This document shows, in pieces, positions 47,929-56,021 of a DNA stretch of 64,000 nucleotides. This stretch comes from Pontibacter rufus (lineage in GTDB: Bacteria; Bacteroidota; Bacteroidia; Cytophagales; Hymenobacteraceae). The position numbers and the translations under genes are program-made. The notes beneath the pieces were generated by a model. It saw only the letters and a list, made by a program, of their open reading frames with translations, did not search any database and was not told the DNA's origin. The stretch covers positions 1 through 64,000 of the forward strand of contig NZ_JADQDR010000014.1 of assembly GCF_015694705.1 (NCBI RefSeq). Direction: 5' to 3'. The number at the start of each line of letters is the position of its first letter. Positions within the stretch are counted from its first letter, which is position 1.

Positions 47929-49305
47929 ATGAGCAAGTTAAAACAGTTTCTGCAGGATGCAGAAACAAAAGCGTTTGACCAGGGGCATCGCGCCACTATA
48001 AAATTCAACATAGGCAAGTATGATGCCGCCGTGCAGCGTGGCCTTACCCAATATACTGACCACGAGCTGGCCCGGGAGCGCGGTTCGTATATCAAAACCA
48101 ACACCATCAACAACTTAGACAAGTACCTGATGGAGTTTGAAGCGAACTTTACGTCCCGTGGCGGCAAAGTAATCTGGGCGCGCGACGCACAGGAAGCTTT
48201 AAAGGAAGTCGGCGAGATTATGAAGCGCAAACGCGCGCGCTCGGTGGTGAAATCCAAGTCGATGAGCACCGAGGAAATTCACCTGAACGAGTACCTCGAG
48301 AAAAACGGCATTGATGTGGTGGAAACCGACTTAGGCGAGTACATTGTGCAACTGGCTGATCAGCGGCCTTACCATATTGTAACGCCAGCCATGCACATGT
48401 CTAAAAAAGACATTGCCGATCTGTTTGTAGAAAAACTGCACATCGCTCCCACCGACGATGCACAGGAACTGGTATTAACCGCACGCAAGCTGCTCCGCGA
48501 GAAGTATACTTCGGCGGAGATAGGCATTACGGGCGGTAACTTTCTGCTGGCTGATATCGGCGGTATTGCCGTAACCGAAAACGAAGGAAATGCACGCCTC
48601 TCCACTACTTTCCCGAAAACACATATCGCCATAGTAGGCATCGAAAAAATGTTGCCATCGGTAATGGACCTGGATTTATTCTGGCCACTACTCAGCACCA
48701 GCGGCACCGGCCAGCAGGTAACAGTATATAATACCATCCTGTCGGGCCCGCGCCAGCCGCAGGAGAAAGATGGCCCCGAGGAAATGTATGTGATCCTGCT
48801 CGACAATGGCCGCACAGATTTACTGGCCCTGCCCGAAAAACGCGAAGCGCTGAACTGCATCCGCTGCGGCGCCTGCCTGAACGTGTGCCCGGTATATAAA
48901 AACATTGGCGGCCATACGTACGAGAGTACCTATATGGGTCCGATTGGCTCCGTCATTACGCCGCATTACGATGGTATGGCCGAAAACAAGCACCTGAGCT
49001 TTGCCAGTTCGCTGTGCGGCGCCTGCACCTCGGTGTGCCCGGTAAAAATTAATATCCACAACCTGCTGCTGCTTAACCGCAAACAAAGCGTGGATGAGGG
49101 ACTGGCCGATAACCAGGAAAAAACAGCTTTTAAATTCTGGCTGAAGGCCATGAAGAGCCGCACGCTCCTGAACCTGGCCCCGGCCGGCGTCAAAAACTTT
49201 GTGCTGAAATATGTGCTGAAGGATACCTGGAGTAAGCGCCGTGAGCCGCTGCATGTACCTAAAAAATCATTCAACCAACTCTGGAAAGAAAAGAATAAAT
49301 CTTAA
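47929..49305 (+). CDS. lutB: LutB/LldF-type iron-sulfur protein of L-lactate oxidation
   Basis: A 458-residue protein of the LutB family (B. subtilis LutB is 476). The N-terminal LUD domain (about 60-290) includes VVKSKSMSTEEIHLNEYLE and GITGGNFLLADIGGIAVTENEGN. Two ferredoxin-like clusters follow: CIRCGACLNVCPVY (about 307-320) and CGACTSVCPVKINIHNLL (about 363-380). With LutA and LutC it oxidises L-lactate to pyruvate and passes electrons to the respiratory chain. LutA and LutC genes are absent on both sides, so the complex must be completed from elsewhere or this copy has another role. It is flanked by strong terminators, so it is transcribed alone. Confidence 0.92.
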   Translation: MSKLKQFLQDAETKAFDQGHRATIKFNIGKYDAAVQRGLTQYTDHELARERGSYIKTNTINNLDKYLMEFEANFTSRGGKVIWARDAQEALKEVGEIMKRKRARSVVKSKSMSTEEIHLNEYLEKNGIDVVETDLGEYIVQLADQRPYHIVTPAMHMSKKDIADLFVEKLHIAPTDDAQELVLTARKLLREKYTSAEIGITGGNFLLADIGGIAVTENEGNARLSTTFPKTHIAIVGIEKMLPSVMDLDLFWPLLSTSGTGQQVTVYNTILSGPRQPQEKDGPEEMYVILLDNGRTDLLALPEKREALNCIRCGACLNVCPVYKNIGGHTYESTYMGPIGSVITPHYDGMAENKHLSFASSLCGACTSVCPVKINIHNLLLLNRKQSVDEGLADNQEKTAFKFWLKAMKSRTLLNLAPAGVKNFVLKYVLKDTWSKRREPLHVPKKSFNQLWKEKNKS

Positions 49306-49433
49306 TCTTTGATTCAGGTCATGTTTATTAAGTGGCCTGAAGTATAAAATCCCGAAAGAATCAGACGCTCGCAGAGCTCCCGAAGCGTCTGGCTTCCATA
49401 AGAGGTCTGTTTTCAAAATAACACCTAAGCCAA

Positions 49434-49459
49434 AAAGGCCTGCAAGTATGCAGGCCTTT
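49434..49459. terminator. Bidirectional terminator between lutB and the asparagine synthetase gene
   Basis: AAAGGCCTGCA (49434-49444), loop AGTA, and the complementary TGCAGGCCTTT (49449-49459), with A/T-rich flanks on both sides. A second hairpin (CAGACGCT/AGCGTCTG, 49362-49391) lies nearer lutB. Confidence 0.88.
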
Positions 49460-49518
49460 CTATTTTATGGAATTCGCTGGATTATCTCCATTATCATTAT
49501 CATCCATACAGATATATT

Positions 49519-50472
49519 TTAGAAGATGGCAGAGGTGAATGGCTTGCGTGAGAAAGCAGTCACTTCATCCACATCTTTCAGGCGGCAGATAAAGCGGGTC
49601 ATGCGCTCCACACCGAAGCCTGCACCTGCAGTTTTGGGCAGTCCTCCCTCTTTCGCAACAGTCAGGTAATGGCTGAATGCCTCCTCGTTGGTACCTACAT
49701 CAGCCATGCGCTTCCGTATCTGGTGGTATTCATGCTCGCGCTCACCGCCGGATAATCCTTCGCCAAACCCTTCGGGCCAGATTAAATCATAGTTCAGGTA
49801 AGTACCTTGCTTTGCCGGATCTTCTTTGTCATAAAACTCCCGCTTGTGGTTCAGCAGCCAGAACGGAGTTGTCATTTCTTCTGATTTGATGTGTTCATAA
49901 TCTGGGCCCAGGGCAGCTTCCAGCTTCTCGGTGCGGAACACAGGCCATTTCTCAAATTGCGGCAACAACTCCCCGCGCAATTCCAGCAATAGCTCCGGAA
50001 TTTCCTTGTTGAGGCGTGCAAAAACAAAATTTACCAGTTCCTCCATAAATTCCATCACAAAAAAGCGATCTTTGCCTTTAAACTCGAAATCTATCTGAGT
50101 AAATTCGAACAGGTGGCGGCCGGTACCGGCACGGTCGGCAAACTCCAGGCGTACGTTGGGCGAAATAATATAGATACTGCTTAATCCAGGATTCAGCAGG
50201 GCCAGTTGCTTATGAAAGATCATCGATTTGGTCAGGCTCCAACGTTGCTCGGCATAACCGATAGTGGCATCAACCACACCATGGTTCAGAGGATCTGTAA
50301 TAGGAGAAAGCATGAGCGGCATAAGCTGCGTCAGGCCTTTTCTGAACATAAAATCGTGGGTAGCCCGCACAATGCCTTGCTGTACCTGTAGTACTTTGGG
50401 CAGCAGGGGGCGGCTGAGATGCTGTAAGGTAGTGTCCAGTTCCTTTGCCGTGTCGAGGGTTTGTAACTCCAT
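49519..50472 (-). CDS. Asparaginyl-tRNA-synthetase-like asparagine synthetase (class II core only)
   Basis: A 317-residue protein made only of a class II aminoacyl-tRNA synthetase catalytic core; the N-terminal anticodon-binding OB domain of AspRS/AsnRS is missing. Motif 2 is RHLFEFTQIDFEF (about 119-131) and motif 3 is GAGFGVERMTRFI (about 285-297). Such truncated AsnRS paralogues in archaea and some bacteria act as ammonia-dependent asparagine synthetases (AS-AR type), unrelated in domain layout to AsnB. Here it is divergent from an Lrp/AsnC regulator, the same pairing as asnA-asnC in E. coli, which supports asparagine synthesis as the role. Residue-level proof of the substrate is lacking. 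Confidence 0.85.
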   Translation of the reverse strand: MELQTLDTAKELDTTLQHLSRPLLPKVLQVQQGIVRATHDFMFRKGLTQLMPLMLSPITDPLNHGVVDATIGYAEQRWSLTKSMIFHKQLALLNPGLSSIYIISPNVRLEFADRAGTGRHLFEFTQIDFEFKGKDRFFVMEFMEELVNFVFARLNKEIPELLLELRGELLPQFEKWPVFRTEKLEAALGPDYEHIKSEEMTTPFWLLNHKREFYDKEDPAKQGTYLNYDLIWPEGFGEGLSGGEREHEYHQIRKRMADVGTNEEAFSHYLTVAKEGGLPKTAGAGFGVERMTRFICRLKDVDEVTAFSRKPFTSAIF

Positions 50473-50515
50473 GTTATTTTAGCAATTTGTTAACGTATGA
50501 TGATTTAATATTTAA

Positions 50516-50546
50516 CAAATATAAATAACGCTATTGTAAATTACAA
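50516..50546 (-). promoter_or_regulatory. Asparagine synthetase promoter with overlapping AsnC/Lrp-like palindrome
   Basis: On the minus strand TATATTTG (50516-50523) is a perfect -7 element, with a TTG at 50544-50546 and 20 bases between. The palindrome TTGTAA-A-TTACAA (50534-50546) overlaps that TTG. It lies midway between the divergent synthetase and AsnC-type genes. Confidence 0.65.
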
Positions 50547-50638
50547 ATTTATCAAAAATTAATTTTTAAAATTTTAAATATTGCAACGATATTATTTTTT
50601 GATTGAAACTTTGTTAAAACCACTAAGTATAGGGAGGT

Positions 50639-51097
50639 ATGAATTACGAAATTGATAATCTGGACAAGCAGATTTTACAGCTATTAATGAAGGACGTAAC
50701 ACGCGCCTATACAGATATAGCCAAAGAACTGAATGTTTCGGGGGGCACCATACATGTACGTATGAAGAAGCTGAACGAAATGGGCGTGGTGAAAGGCTCA
50801 CAACTCCTGGTAAACCCTTCAGCTGTTGGCTATGATATCTGTGCTTTTATTGGAGTGTTCCTGGAAAGAGGCTCTGAGTATAAAGAGGCCGTAGAGCAAA
50901 TGCGCCTGATACCGGAGATTGTAGAACTGCACTATACCACGGGTTCCTATAGTATGTTCGCCAAACTTATATGCCGCGATACAAAGCACCTGCGTGAGGT
51001 GCTGAACGAAAAGCTGCAAACTGTAAATGGTGTAGAGCGTACCGAAACACTGATTTCGCTGGAAGAAAGTATAAGCCGCCAGATAGTTTTAGAGTAA
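50639..51097 (+). CDS. asnC: Lrp/AsnC-family transcriptional regulator
   Basis: A 152-residue Lrp/AsnC regulator, the normal length. The N-terminal helix-turn-helix (about residues 5-50) contains LDKQILQLLMKDVTRAYTDIA and VSGGTIHVRMKKLNEMGVV. The C-terminal RAM domain (about 68-150) binds an amino-acid effector between dimers. It is divergent from the asparagine synthetase-like gene, and the 166-base gap contains a TTGTAA-A-TTACAA palindrome, so asparagine is the probable effector (inference). A GGGAGG ribosome-binding-like sequence lies just before the ATG, unusual for this phylum. A strong terminator follows. Confidence 0.9.
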   Translation: MNYEIDNLDKQILQLLMKDVTRAYTDIAKELNVSGGTIHVRMKKLNEMGVVKGSQLLVNPSAVGYDICAFIGVFLERGSEYKEAVEQMRLIPEIVELHYTTGSYSMFAKLICRDTKHLREVLNEKLQTVNGVERTETLISLEESISRQIVLE

Positions 51098-51122
51098 TAA
51101 CCCAGGTGTGAACTTAAGATAA

Positions 51123-51169
51123 AAAGAACCCAGCCCGGCCCCTTCGGGAGGAGCCGGGCTGGGTTCTTT
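51123..51169. terminator. Bidirectional terminator between the AsnC-type regulator and the aminotransferase
   Basis: A 17-bp perfect stem (51123-51139 with 51153-51169) capped by a CCC-TTC-GGG mini-stem. A-run and T-run flanks suit both converging genes. Confidence 0.95.
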
Positions 51170-51203
51170 AGCAATCTACAACCTAAGCTGTTTGCACTTA
51201 TAC

Positions 51204-52460
51204 TTACTTCAGCTTCTGCAAGGCAGCACGCAGGTTCTGCAGAGAGGCTTTAATGCTTTCCAGCGAAGCGCCGCCCACCGATAACCTGAACCAGTTCAGG
51301 TCGCGGCTGGTACCGAAGGCAGAGAACGGCACGACCGCCAGTTTGGCTTCCTGCAAAACGTAGAAGGTTACATCCTGGCTGTTTTGCAACTGTTTGCCAT
51401 CGGGAGTGGTTTTGCCGGCCAGATCAATTTTCACTGTGAGGTAGATGGCACCCATCGGCTCAATGGCATCTACGGCAAAGCCATCTGCTTTCAGTTGCCG
51501 AAACCCGTTATACAATACATCCAGGCTCTCCTGCACTTTGGGCTTAAAGGTACCCATAAAGGCAGCTACTTTCTCCGGCTGCTTCAGAAAAGCAGCCGTG
51601 GCTGTTTGCTCGGCTTTCGGCGCCCAGGCGCCCACGTGGCCAAGTATGGCTTTCATCTTACTCATCACCAGGGCAGGACCATAGGCATACCCTACACGCA
51701 CACCGGTGGCAGCAAAAGATTTGGAGATGCCGTCGATGTATACCACATAATCCTTTAGTTCCGGCCGCAGGCTTACGGGGTCGTAATGCGCGGCACCACC
51801 GAAGGTCAGCATCCAGTAAATCTGATCGTAGAGGATGTACAGCGGCTTTTCGCCTTCGGAGCGGCTGTGGTTTTCTTCCAGCACCAGGTCGCATATTTCC
51901 TGCAAGTCCTTCTTCGTAAACATGGTGCCTGTGGGGTTCAGGGGCGAACACAGAGCCAGCAAAGCAGCGCCTTTCAGGTGTGGTTTCACGTCGGCTGCCG
52001 TAGGCATAAAATTATTTTCCGGCCCGGTTTCCACCATCACGGGCGTCGCGCCCGACAAATGGCAATAGTGATTGTTGTTCCAGGAGGGCGTCGGGAAAAC
52101 GACTTTATCACCAGGGTCAACGATGGCCAGGTAGGTAGCATAAATCAGCGGGCGCGAGCCACCGGCTACCAGAATATCTTCCTCGGGGTAAGACAAGCCC
52201 AGCTTATCCTGAGTAAAGGCCGCCACTGCCTCCCGCAGTACCGCTACGCCATTGGCCGGCGGGTAATTGGTATGCCCCTGCTCATAAGCCTGTATGATTT
52301 GATTTTTGAGTTCTGTCGGAATTGGGAATATGCCTGGGTCGAAATCGCCGATGGTGAGGTTACAAATCGGTTCACCCCGGGCTATCATCGCGTTTACCTC
52401 GCCGGCTACCTTTATAATTTCAGAGCCAATGAGGTTTTGCGCCATTTTAGAAACGGTCAT
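51204..52460 (-). CDS. PLP-dependent class I/II aminotransferase
   Basis: A 418-residue fold-type I aminotransferase. Visible parts: GDFDPGIFPIP (about 38-48), YPPANGVAVLREAVAAF (about 63-79), the cofactor-contact AGGSRPLIYATYLAI, CSPLNPTGTMFTKKDL (about 172-187), YDQIYWML, and the PLP lysine in GISKSFAATGVRVGYAYG (Lys about 247). It is cytosolic and near the aspartate/aromatic or LL-DAP group; the substrate cannot be named from sequence alone. It is convergent with the AsnC-type regulator, and that terminator ends both. The DUF4407 gene upstream is separated by a large hairpin. Confidence 0.93.
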   Translation of the reverse strand: MTVSKMAQNLIGSEIIKVAGEVNAMIARGEPICNLTIGDFDPGIFPIPTELKNQIIQAYEQGHTNYPPANGVAVLREAVAAFTQDKLGLSYPEEDILVAGGSRPLIYATYLAIVDPGDKVVFPTPSWNNNHYCHLSGATPVMVETGPENNFMPTAADVKPHLKGAALLALCSPLNPTGTMFTKKDLQEICDLVLEENHSRSEGEKPLYILYDQIYWMLTFGGAAHYDPVSLRPELKDYVVYIDGISKSFAATGVRVGYAYGPALVMSKMKAILGHVGAWAPKAEQTATAAFLKQPEKVAAFMGTFKPKVQESLDVLYNGFRQLKADGFAVDAIEPMGAIYLTVKIDLAGKTTPDGKQLQNSQDVTFYVLQEAKLAVVPFSAFGTSRDLNWFRLSVGGASLESIKASLQNLRAALQKLK

Positions 52461-52538
52461 GGAAAGTCTTGTTTTAAGTTAATCTTTACAAGTTACGGTT
52501 TCCGGCAAAGTATGGTGTAAGCTCCCCGTTAAAAAGTA

Positions 52539-52600
52539 TAAACCTGACATCAGGCATTCGCGGGAGCTGCGCACGCCGCGGGTGCCTGATGTCAGGTTTA
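52539..52600 (-). terminator. Large two-part hairpin between the DUF4407 and aminotransferase genes
   Basis: Outer 18-bp perfect arms (52539-52556 and 52583-52600), with an inner CGCGG/CCGCG stem inside the loop. It lies 33 bases after the DUF4407 stop. It carries no U-run beyond the stem. Confidence 0.75.
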
Positions 52601-52633
52601 TTAATTAAAATTTATACTTCTGCTAAAGCTACA

Positions 52634-53809
52634 TTACCACTTGTAATAGCCGTTTTCCTCGTTGTCGTTCAGAATGTCGGCGGCTGTGTTAGGGCTACGG
52701 TGGATATCAGCCAGTTTGCGCTCTTTCCAGACGGCAGCCGACTGGCGCACTACTTCCAGGTGGGCATCCGATTTAACCCGCTCTTCCTCGCGCTTGGCAT
52801 CCACTTCATACTCGGTGCGTGCCGCGAATTTGGCATCGCCCACCATCTGGCGGGTATCATATTGCTTCTGGCGTTCGCCCACACGCTGCATTTCCTGGGT
52901 GGTGCGCTCGTGCTCTACGCCTTTCAGAATATCATCATAGGGGCCTTTACTGGAGATAAGCTTGGTAAAAATAGGCGCAGTTTCGAGGCAAATGAACAGC
53001 AGCGTAATAAAAAACACGGGGAGCCACGGCAGTTTGTCAAGCGCATTTACGCGCGCCATCAGGCCGTCGTAATGCGTAAAGCTTTCCTGTCCTTTTGCCA
53101 CGGTTGCATCATACTGTTTCATTAAATCCGCAATGCGCTGCTCCCGCAACTTTATCTGATCCTGCGCGCCGGCCTGCAGCAGTTTCAATTCTTCGTCTAC
53201 TTTGTCGTACTGCCGTTTTTTCTCCTCAAAGATAGGACCTTTGCCAATCTTACCCGTACCGCCGGTGCCATCAGCCTCAGCAGCCAGGGCATCGTATAGT
53301 TCGTTACGTTCCTGCAACTTGGCGGCTACACCTGCCTGTATGCCGGCAATCTCTGTTTTAATGGAGTCTACTTCGGCGAACTGCTTGCCTACCAAAGCCT
53401 TATGCTGAATAGCGAGCTCTGCCTGCTTTTCTTTCAGAATGGCCTGGATTTCCTTGTCAAAAATCTTTAGCTCCAGCGGCTTGGAGATGACCACAGCCAG
53501 CACCAGCGCCAGCAGAATACGCGGCGTTACCAGCAGCAGCTCTTTCCAGAACTTGCCCTCTTTACGCAGCGTGGAAACAATAAACCTGTCGAGGTTAAAG
53601 ATAACGGCTCCCCAGAACAAGCCGAAAACAATCGCCTGAAAGGCGGAGTCGAATACAGTATAAAGGGCATACCCTCCTGAGATAGCGGCCAGGAGCCCCG
53701 TAAACAGCACAGTAGCCCCTATACCGGCATATTTGATGTGCTCAGACTTAGAGCATTTTTCGAGGATGGTGTCGTCGGCGCCCGCGCACCACCAAAAGAA
53801 ATTCTTCAT
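52634..53809 (-). CDS. DUF4407 inner-membrane coiled-coil protein
   Basis: A 391-residue protein with the DUF4407 signature start MKNFFWWCAGADDTILEKC. Three predicted membrane helices lie near residues 30-50, 55-75 and 93-110. A long Glu/Lys/Gln-rich coiled coil follows (about 115-245), then a fourth membrane helix (LPWLPVFFITLLFICLETAPIF, about 255-277) and a charged C-terminal tail. The topology puts the coiled coil between membrane helices on one face. Function is unknown for the family. It is a single gene with no operon partner visible. A Gly-rich segment (EADGTGGTGKIGKG) interrupts the coiled coil. Confidence 0.88.
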   Translation of the reverse strand: MKNFFWWCAGADDTILEKCSKSEHIKYAGIGATVLFTGLLAAISGGYALYTVFDSAFQAIVFGLFWGAVIFNLDRFIVSTLRKEGKFWKELLLVTPRILLALVLAVVISKPLELKIFDKEIQAILKEKQAELAIQHKALVGKQFAEVDSIKTEIAGIQAGVAAKLQERNELYDALAAEADGTGGTGKIGKGPIFEEKKRQYDKVDEELKLLQAGAQDQIKLREQRIADLMKQYDATVAKGQESFTHYDGLMARVNALDKLPWLPVFFITLLFICLETAPIFTKLISSKGPYDDILKGVEHERTTQEMQRVGERQKQYDTRQMVGDAKFAARTEYEVDAKREEERVKSDAHLEVVRQSAAVWKERKLADIHRSPNTAADILNDNEENGYYKW

Positions 53810-54237
53810 GTATGTTTTATAAAACTAAACGGATATGGCGCTACAGAGAAAGCGTTAAACTAAGTAACGTAAAAAATGCTGAATATATACGCTTTAGCAG
53901 GCATAAATTACTAAAAGCCAACAGGCTACCCTAAAAAACGGCAACAGCCGCAGCCGCGGATTTAGTTCAAAGCTTTCTGCAGATTCATTCAGCATTTCGA
54001 AAGCAAAGATGCCATAGCACGAATTAGCCTGCCCGAGACGATGAAAGCTGCAAAACGAATGAAAGCAGAGCCTCGCTGTCATCCTAAATATAAAGAGCGT
54101 AAGCGCCCTCGCTTGTACCGGCTGTTTTGAGTCCTTCGGCCTCAGTGAAGCCGGATACTTCATATCATAAAAAGCGTAAGTCTGAAACTTGCGCCAGAGA
54201 AACATTTTTATACTTCAATTCAACTCGGAGCTCAGAA
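53810..54237. other. Intergenic region between the sdaA-type and DUF4407 genes
   Basis: No supported gene. One distant inverted repeat (AAATGCTGAAT at 53874-53884 and its complement at 53987-53997) is visible and could be chance. Nothing else recognised. Confidence 0.4.
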
Positions 54238-55143
54238 TTAACTTCCCTCTTCATCAGGCAGTATCTCTACGTCCTGCACCAGTACAAAATTCTCTATCTC
54301 GCGGGCTCTGGGCGTGTTGGCCAGTCCGCCTTCGGCTGTTTCTTTATACTTGCGCTCCATGCTTTCGCCTACCTCGCCCAGCGCTGCCACGCACTGGTCT
54401 ACAGGTATAACCGCGTTTACGCCGGCTATGGCCAGTTGTGCCGAGGAAAAAGCAATAGCTGCCGCGCTGGCGTTGCGCACAATGCAGGGCACCTCTACCA
54501 GTCCGGCTACCGGGTCGCACACCAGCCCCAGCATACATTGAATGGTAATGGCTACGGCCGTAAAAACCTCATCTACCGAACCTCCCAGACAATATACGAT
54601 GGCACCTGCTGCCATGGCCGCCGCGCTGCCTGTTTCGGCCTGGCAACCGCCCACAGCACCAGCCAGCGACGCATTCTGCTCAATAATGAGCGCAATACCG
54701 GCTGCTACCAGCAAGCCTTCGTGTATACTTCGATCTGACAGGCCGTGCAGTTCCTGCAGGGTGGTGAGTGTGCCGGGCAGAATACCAGAGGCGCCCGCCG
54801 TTGGCGCAGCCACCACACGGCCCATGCACGAGTTTACCTCTTTGGCCCCAAGCGCCCGCGACACCAGCATCTTAAACTCCGGCGATAGCACTGTAACCGG
54901 CGAGCTGGCAACTTTTTTGGCGCCATTGTTCACCATGCTCGAGCGGGAGCGCATGTCTTCGGTCAGGCCGGTGTGTACGGCATCCTTCATCACGTCGTAA
55001 GCGCGGGCAATATTCTCCCAGATAAATTCTTCGGTGCGATCTTTCTGCTCTATCTCGTATGCCAGCACCGGCTGGTACAGCAACTCGCCGGTTTCGGCGC
55101 AGTGCTTTTCCCAGCTTTTAAAATCATTGAATAATAACGACAT
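54238..55143 (-). CDS. sdaAA: L-serine ammonia-lyase, iron-sulfur-dependent, alpha subunit
   Basis: A 301-residue alpha subunit of the [4Fe-4S] L-serine dehydratase that deaminates serine to pyruvate. The start at 55143 (MSLLFNDFKSWEKHC) matches the family; the frame runs 13 codons further upstream with no support. Motifs: SSMVNNGAKKV, PTAGASGILPGTL (about 123-135), AGAVGGCQAETGSAAAMAA (cluster Cys), and MLGLVCDPVAGLVEVPCIVRN with two more cluster cysteines. The beta subunit (regulatory part) is not adjacent, although many bacteria keep both together or fused. Serine and glycine metabolism tie it loosely to gcvP. The last residues (EILPDEEGS) are acidic. Confidence 0.92.
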   Translation of the reverse strand: MSLLFNDFKSWEKHCAETGELLYQPVLAYEIEQKDRTEEFIWENIARAYDVMKDAVHTGLTEDMRSRSSMVNNGAKKVASSPVTVLSPEFKMLVSRALGAKEVNSCMGRVVAAPTAGASGILPGTLTTLQELHGLSDRSIHEGLLVAAGIALIIEQNASLAGAVGGCQAETGSAAAMAAGAIVYCLGGSVDEVFTAVAITIQCMLGLVCDPVAGLVEVPCIVRNASAAAIAFSSAQLAIAGVNAVIPVDQCVAALGEVGESMERKYKETAEGGLANTPRAREIENFVLVQDVEILPDEEGS

Positions 55144-55553
55144 ACTTATACTTTGTAAACCCGCTTCGCATCTGTGCCGCAAGGTGTGTTAAAGATAAAT
55201 CAATTTGAAGGAATCAGCTATACCTGAAGTAGACGAAAAGCACAGGATAAAGATGTAAGACTTCCCGCAGCCTGACAAGGAGCTTTCAGGTTCCTGCACC
55301 TGCCGTTTTTTCTGTTGTTCCTTTCCCCTCCTTCTAAACAAAATATCGCGTGTTATTCGTTCTGCGTGAGCCGACTTAACTGCTTATACTTTCGCCTAAC
55401 TTACAAGCGGCCCGTGCGTTCTTTTTAAAGGCAATCACTTATACATAATGGCGTAGCTTTATAGTATAAGCCGTTTGTCGCTAAACTATTTTATACCTGG
55501 CAACCTGTATCGTATACTTAACCTGATTTATACTTTAACTATACTTTTACAGC
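55144..55553. other. Intergenic region rich in TTATACT/AGTATAA motifs
   Basis: No gene recognised. Several copies of TTATACT or AGTATAA cluster at 55385-55550 just before the acylphosphatase start, and CTATACTTTTACAG at 55537-55552 may serve as its promoter region. The part 55190-55380 is featureless. Confidence 0.45.
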
Positions 55554-55841
55554 ATGAAAAACAGCAGCACCAAACACATTGCCATACGCGTGCATGGCAA
55601 AGTACAAGGCGTATTTTTCAGAGCTAGCACCCAGGAAAAAGCCGAAGAACTAGGCCTGACCGGTTTTGTACAGAACGAGCCTGATGGCACTGTTTACCTG
55701 GAAGCCGAAGGAACCGCCGAAGCCTTGAATAAACTGGAGCAATGGGTACACCAGGGCCCAAGGCGGGCACGAGTGGAAAAAGTAGCAGTTGAGGAAAGGC
55801 GGGAGTTGGCAGGATTCAGCAAGTTTGAGCAGCGGCGGTGA
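55554..55841 (+). CDS. acyP: Acylphosphatase
   Basis: A 95-residue acylphosphatase, typical in length. Catalytic residues are R23 and N41, in VHGKVQGVFFRASTQEKAEE and GFVQNEPDGTVYLEAEG. It hydrolyses acyl phosphates such as acetyl phosphate or 1,3-bisphosphoglycerate in the cytosol. It is preceded by a motif-rich gap and followed by 180 bases before the next gene, so it is probably transcribed alone. Confidence 0.97.
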   Translation: MKNSSTKHIAIRVHGKVQGVFFRASTQEKAEELGLTGFVQNEPDGTVYLEAEGTAEALNKLEQWVHQGPRRARVEKVAVEERRELAGFSKFEQRR

Positions 55842-55970
55842 GGGCATCTTTTTTTCAGAACAGGCTGCCATAAAGTCATAAATTCAGTTTTGTATTACAT
55901 AAAACATTGTATCAGCGAGATCAGAAACAATTTTTTATTGCAAAATTTGTAATAATACACTAAGTTTAGT

Positions 55971-55988
55971 TCGGACAATATTATCCGA
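55971..55988. promoter_or_regulatory. 18-base near-palindrome upstream of the cytochrome/HEAT gene
   Basis: TCGGACAATATTATCCGA is symmetric except for one pair. It lies 34 bases before the start of the first gene of the 56-62 kb cluster, next to a TAAGTTTAG element, and is a candidate operator for that cluster. Confidence 0.5.
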
Positions 55989-56021
55989 CGCGCAAACAAG
56001 CTAAATTTTAAAATATAAAGT

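Noticed and set aside
54127-54738. 203-codon plus-strand frame opposite the serine dehydratase gene
   Set aside because: Mostly antisense to the serine dehydratase gene and low-complexity in composition.
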